A DNA stretch of 21,164 nucleotides, from assembly GCA_037447655.1 (NCBI GenBank), contig JBBHKE010002134.1:1-21164 (forward strand), in the 5' to 3' direction. Shown piece after piece: positions 17,341 through 21,164 of this stretch (within the stretch, counting starts at the first letter, position 1; every line of letters begins with the position of its first letter). Below the pieces are notes generated by a model, which was given only the letters and a program-made list of their open reading frames with translations, did not search any database and was not told where the DNA came from. The position numbers were made by a program, and so were the translations under genes. This DNA comes from Zygnema cylindricum. Its lineage: Eukaryota > Streptophyta > Zygnematophyceae > Zygnematales > Zygnemataceae.

Positions 17341-18320
17341 TGCACTCACGCATTTTATTCATTGTCTCCTTCAGAATTACTCACAATTTCACTCTCAGTA
17401 ACATCACAAAAATCTCAGTCATTTCAATTGTAGCATGTCATATCATCAGGGATCTCATTTGTACATTCTCAGTTAGAATTAGACATTTAACACGTGGGAG
17501 GAGAATTACAGCTTTATTAGGATAGCGTCCTTGGGACATCTTTGTACTTGTTCTAGCAATTAATGAAAAGTTGTTCTAAACCTACCTACCGCTTTATCTC
17601 TTTGATTATTACTTCTCCCATCCCTATCTACTCTTGTGATACATCTAAGGTCACCACTCCCGGTGTAATATTGCTTCGTGTCTGCTCGTCTACGGTGCAC
17701 ACAGGCGTGCACGATCGATACAAAACTAAGAGTTACTAATTTTTCGGGACCTCAACTGTACAACGACCACTGGCCACACGACGTTCTCCACTAAGATGTT
17801 GAACACCACATTGCTCATCGTTATTAGCGTTAAAGATTTATTAGTGTTAATGCGAAAGTAGAATTGATTATACTAATTTAGTGCAAAGAGACGTGGCAGA
17901 TTGTATTCCACTTCCTTAAATAATGTTGTTAACTCTATTTTGTGATTTTTTTGGCGAGAAAAAATAGCGTCCTATTAACTGTTATTAACGATGAGCGCTG
18001 TACAGTACTGCACTACGGACAGTAAGATGCCAAACACCAATCTACCAAACTGCCCGACAAACCTCCAAACGACGAAGACACAAATTTATCGAAACGAAAT
18101 CGTGCGCACGATTGGACACGATGCCGTACAGTACTATGCACGAAACGTCACAACTCACACGAAAGGCACAATAAAACCCCATCCATAGACGCGAACATGG
18201 TCGATACACCGATTCGCACATTGCATCCTAACATGATTAAAATTAGTAATAAAATATCAAACAACGTTGAATATTTGCTCATCTAAAGCAAGCAATCAAG
18301 TCTCAAGATATGAAAAACAA
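17341..18320. other. Intergenic stretch with inverted repeats, no recognisable gene
   Basis: CTCATCGTTATTAGCGTTAA (17813-17832) is an imperfect inverted copy of 17975-17995. A perfect 16-bp palindrome AATCGTGCGCACGATT lies at 18098-18113. GTACAGTACT occurs twice (about 18000 and 18127). The small plus-strand frames at 17340-17525 and 17991-18188 have no known domain. The right end may include the 3' untranslated region of the MYB gene on the minus strand. Confidence 0.45.
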
Positions 18321-18510
18321 AGTCTATGGATGCTCTATTTGGAAATAATGGAGGATATTTTTTTTTAACCCATACAAAGTTTTGGAGGACTTGAAATTAG
18401 GTAGAAGGATTGATGTATTTTTTAATAGACATCTGACTTGCGTGAGTAAGAAAAAAAATAAAATCTCATTAATGATCGCAGAGACAAGGCACAACTTTAT
18501 GTTAAGATAA

Positions 18511-20587
18511 TTATTGGATATACAACAGGGGATAGGAACCCATTTCCTCCAAATCCATATTAGGGATTGAAACAGAAGTGTCGTTATTGGACGGCATACG
18601 ACAAGCGTCACTATTTGGGATAGAAAGACACTTGTCACATTCATCTAAGCCCAAAAATTCGGTGACGTCAGCAAGGGATGCTTTGCCGACCTCCATGCCA
18701 TGATTCGTCTTTTCTTCCAAATCAGTCTGTTGTATATTTGTTTGTCCCTCAACATTTTTCATTCCGAAATTGGTCTCATTGTTAACTTGTTCCTTTCCAT
18801 TGTCTTGTAAACTCCAAAGAATTTCGTTTTGAAGAATTGAAATTTCCTCGTCTGTCTTTGTGTGAAGGTTTTTTAAAAAATCTTCTAAATGGGCAACCTC
18901 CTTCAGCTTATTTTCGCTATTTGCAGTTTTATGAATTTCCCTAATGTTATTCCTAGGAATCCCAATGATGTTAAAAGAGGGATTTCCAGGAATTTCAAAA
19001 CTATCAGACCTTAAATGAAGTTTTTCTCCTATATCATCCGTTACTCCAGCTGTAGATTCCTTTAGTTCGTCTAAATTGTCCGAGTAGTTTATCAAGTCAT
19101 GAACAAATCCCTCTGTTTGACAAACCTCCCTTTTGGGTTCCTCATTATACCCACTTATTTCTTCTCCAGAATATTCATTGTTCTCTTCATCAAATAATAC
19201 CCCATTAGTCCCTCCTCCAAAATACCCATTTGTCTCTTCTCCAGAATGGGAATTCGATTGTTCTCCAGAATACCCACTCATCCCTTCTTGAAAATGTACA
19301 TTAGCCCCTTCTCCTCCATTTCGTTCCCCCTTCAAATTGTTTTTTTTTGCCATGTTTTCAGTCAGATCTAGCGCCCATCGGCACATACTTCTAACCCCAA
19401 TTGTACCCTTTTCTGAAATTGCTTGTAATAACATTTCGTTTTTTACTCCGAGCGACGCCTTAATCTGGAGGTCCTCCACCTGCTCTCCCTCAAATTATTG
19501 TCATACCATAAAGCGTTAATTTGTTTAAATTTGGTTCATTTGCATTTAAATCAGCATAAATAACCGTGTAAGTTGAAAGGAAAGTAATTTTGCAATCAAT
19601 TGATATCTCTCTTCCGAAAAGGAAAAAATACCTTCACTTTTGTTCTCCCACAAATTTCCAATTTCTCATGATTGTTCCAAAAAACATACGAACATTGCAT
19701 GAAAGCACAACTTCGTCCACATGTAAGACCGATAAATATTGATTCAGAAGATAAATGGTGATTAGAGCAATAGATTTAAGGAAGCTGTACAAATATAAAA
19801 CTCAGATAGGAATGCCTTCATCCACACTAAATCAGGTATCAGATCAGCGAATTCAAATCCTCACCGTAGGATTCTCCAAAACGCTCTTCAAAACCTTCGT
19901 GTACCGCACTCTCAAGGAGCTGTGCCAATGATTCTGCAACAAAAGGACAAACCAAGCAACCTTCAGCAACATCTTCTCTCAAATTCACTTAACCGTAAGC
20001 AAAGCCTTTGAAAAAGAAGCTCAAAGAAAGTACCTTCCCTCCCGCACACGTTGTTGCGTTTCTTACCCTGACTGCGTTGTCCGTTCTGCCCGGCAGCTCC
20101 CGCGAGATCCGCGCCCAGCTAGCTCCGTACCGTACGTACGCCATGGCGACCGTACGACTCTCACGTTCGCAAAATCGTTTCCGACAGATCTGCCACGTCA
20201 CTCCCCACACATATTCGCATGTCGAACATCCGATTGTTCAACTATCTTCAAAGAATCTCCATGGATACATAAAAAAATTCTAATCTGCAAAGGATACATT
20301 ACGAAAAAAAAAAATACACTGCACAACCAGAAAGTTTTGAAGGATAAATCCAAAAACATTGCAAGAACACATCCAAAAAGCATGTTTGTCGTTTTGTGCC
20401 GCCCACCGACCTGCGGGTCCAGATGCTGCAGCCACCGGCGCCGACAACTTTTGGCAGAGCGCGCCGACAACTCCGGCGTATTCGAAATCGTACGGATCCA
20501 CTCCGTACCCCCACTGGCCAGTACGGCTCGCCGCAGCGCCGCATCTTCCGCCGGAGTCCACGGACGACGTTTGTCGATATGCGCCAT
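18511..20587 (-). CDS. R2R3-MYB transcription factor, four exons, 445 aa
   Basis: A nuclear DNA-binding regulator of the plant R2R3-MYB family; its targets are not predictable from sequence. Proposed exons are 20587-20411, 20189-20067, 19933-19865 and 19479-18511 (59, 41, 23 and 322 codons plus stop). All introns (221, 133 and 385 bp) are GT-AG and phase 0, with donors CAG|GTCGGT, AGG|GTAAGA and ACG|GTGAGG and acceptors GGCAG, TTGCAG and AGCAG. R2 (residues about 6-58) has Trp10, Trp30 and Trp52; R3 (about 60-108) has Phe65 in place of the first Trp, as is usual in plant R3, then Trp84 and Trp103, and reads ELPGRTDNAVR|NHWHSSLR across the exon 2-3 junction. Correct R3 sequence across two introns strongly supports the model. 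I chose the ATG at 20587 (A at -3, G at +4). An in-frame ATG at 20719 would add 44 residues of low-complexity CT-tract translation and is rejected. The long tail is acidic and repeat-bearing. I cannot assign a subgroup. Confidence 0.9.
18775..18900 (-). other. Acidic, possibly helical part of the MYB tail
   Basis: This stretch of exon 4 encodes HLEDFLKNLHTKTDEEISIL and the following QNEILWSL, with Leu/Ile spaced as in an amphipathic helix. It could be a dimerisation or activation helix; that is inference from residue spacing only. Confidence 0.35.
19130..19300 (-). repeat. Degenerate short repeats in exon 4 of the MYB gene
   Basis: Residues about 185-238 contain repeated units related to (S/N)GYSGE(E/Q): MSGYSGEQ, SHSGEETNGYFGGGTNG, NEYSGEEISGY. 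At DNA level the plus strand shows recurring TTCTCCAGAATA-type blocks. The array is in frame and has no stop, so it may vary in length between individuals. Confidence 0.7.
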
Positions 20588-20599
20588 TTTCAAGTTTTG

Positions 20600-21164
20600 A
20601 GGAAACAGAGAAAGGAAGAGGGAGAAAAGGGAAAAACAGAACGGGAGAGAGAGCGAGGAGGGGGCGGGAGAGGACGAAGAGAGTGATAGGCAGAGCGGGA
20701 GGAAAAGAGTGATAGGCAAAGATGAAACAAGAGAGAGAGGCAGAGGGAGAGAGACAAAGAGGAAGAGACGGAGAAGAGAGGCCAGAGGAGAGAGAAAAAG
20801 AGAGAAAGATAGAGAAAGACAGAGAGGGAGAGAGAAAGATAGGGAGTGAGAGAGGGAGCGAGGGAAAGAGGAAGAGGGAGAGGGGAGGAGGGAGGGGGAG
20901 AGAGAGGAAGGGAAAAAGGGCGGAGGGAGGTAGACGAAAGGAGAAAAATAACAAGGGTTTGAAAGAGAAGTGGAAGAGAGAGAGGGAGGAGAGCGAGAGA
21001 TGAGAGCGAGAGGGAAACCGAAATGGAGAGAGGGAGAAAGCGAAGGAGAGGAAAGGGAGAGAGAGGGAGAGAGGAAGAGAACGGGATCAAGGGAGAGAGA
21101 GCGAGAGAGATGGAGAGAAAGAGAAAGATAGAGAAAGATATAGAGAGAGAGGGTGAGAAAAAAG
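20600..21164. repeat. Purine-rich (GA)n-like low-complexity tract upstream of the MYB start
   Basis: From about 20600 to the window edge the plus strand is almost entirely A and G (GAGAGA, GGGAGAGAG, AAAGATAGAGAAAG units). On the gene's strand this is a CT-rich leader or promoter, common before plant genes and bindable by GAGA-type (BBR/BPC) factors. Open frames here on both strands come from base composition and are not genes. The tract continues past the window. Confidence 0.9.

Noticed and set aside
18324-18644. Minus-strand frame overlapping the end of MYB exon 4
   Set aside because: It is out of frame with the 322-codon exon and has no recognisable domain.
20588-20719. Upstream ATG giving the MYB protein 44 more residues
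   Set aside because: The extension is translated CT-repeat leader; MYB proteins normally start a few residues before R2, and the ATG at 20587 has a good context.
20280-21090. Long Ser/Leu/Pro-rich or Arg/Glu-rich frames on both strands
   Set aside because: They are low-complexity translation of the purine tract, in which stop codons are rare by composition.
1-21164. CRISPR array, bacterial operon or phage content
   Set aside because: No regularly spaced repeats, ribosome binding sites or gene clusters; introns and LTR elements point to a plant nuclear genome.

Overview
The window looks like nuclear DNA of a land plant. The evidence is layers of decayed Ty1/copia retrotransposons in AT-rich intergenic sequence, one R2R3-MYB gene with short GT-AG introns, and a long GA-rich tract next to that gene. 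I cannot name the species. Apart from the MYB gene, every protein-coding trace I recognise belongs to a transposable element, and all of those are broken.

Layout. (1) About 1-9.7 kb is a nested retrotransposon. An older copia element ('host', minus strand) is split in two. Its gag-protease-integrase zinc part lies at 7925-9364 and its integrase core-reverse transcriptase part at 1-1721. Between the halves sits a younger copia element ('guest', plus strand, 1722-7924) with two LTRs of about 890 bp and an exact 5-bp target duplication (ATCTT). The guest has an unusual primer site: directly after its 5' LTR it carries a 14-nt match to the anticodon arm of initiator tRNA-Met, and the ATG complementary to the CAU anticodon is also the first in-frame ATG of gag. 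The host carries the common site for the 3' end of the same tRNA.
(2) 9.7-12.5 kb is mostly featureless. It contains a 767-bp non-autonomous hAT-like element (10721-11487) with inverted ends, dense CGATA-type subterminal repeats and an 8-bp target duplication.
(3) About 12.54-14.83 kb is a third, very decayed copia relic on the plus strand. It ends just inside the reverse transcriptase region and carries a 283-bp tandem duplication.
(4) 14.83-18.5 kb has no gene I can recognise, only a few strong palindromes and one weak coding-like patch near 16.8 kb.
(5) 18511-20587 (minus strand) is an apparently intact four-exon R2R3-MYB gene (59+41+23+322 codons, 445 residues, every intron in phase 0) with an acidic, repeat-bearing C-terminal tail. 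Its upstream region is a purine-rich (GA)n-like tract running from about 20.6 kb to the window edge.

The MYB gene is probably the only functional host gene here. The retroelements look dead: they have stops, frameshifts and lost catalytic or zinc-binding residues, several of them explainable by G-to-A or C-to-T changes. All calls come from reading the sequence; no database search was run.
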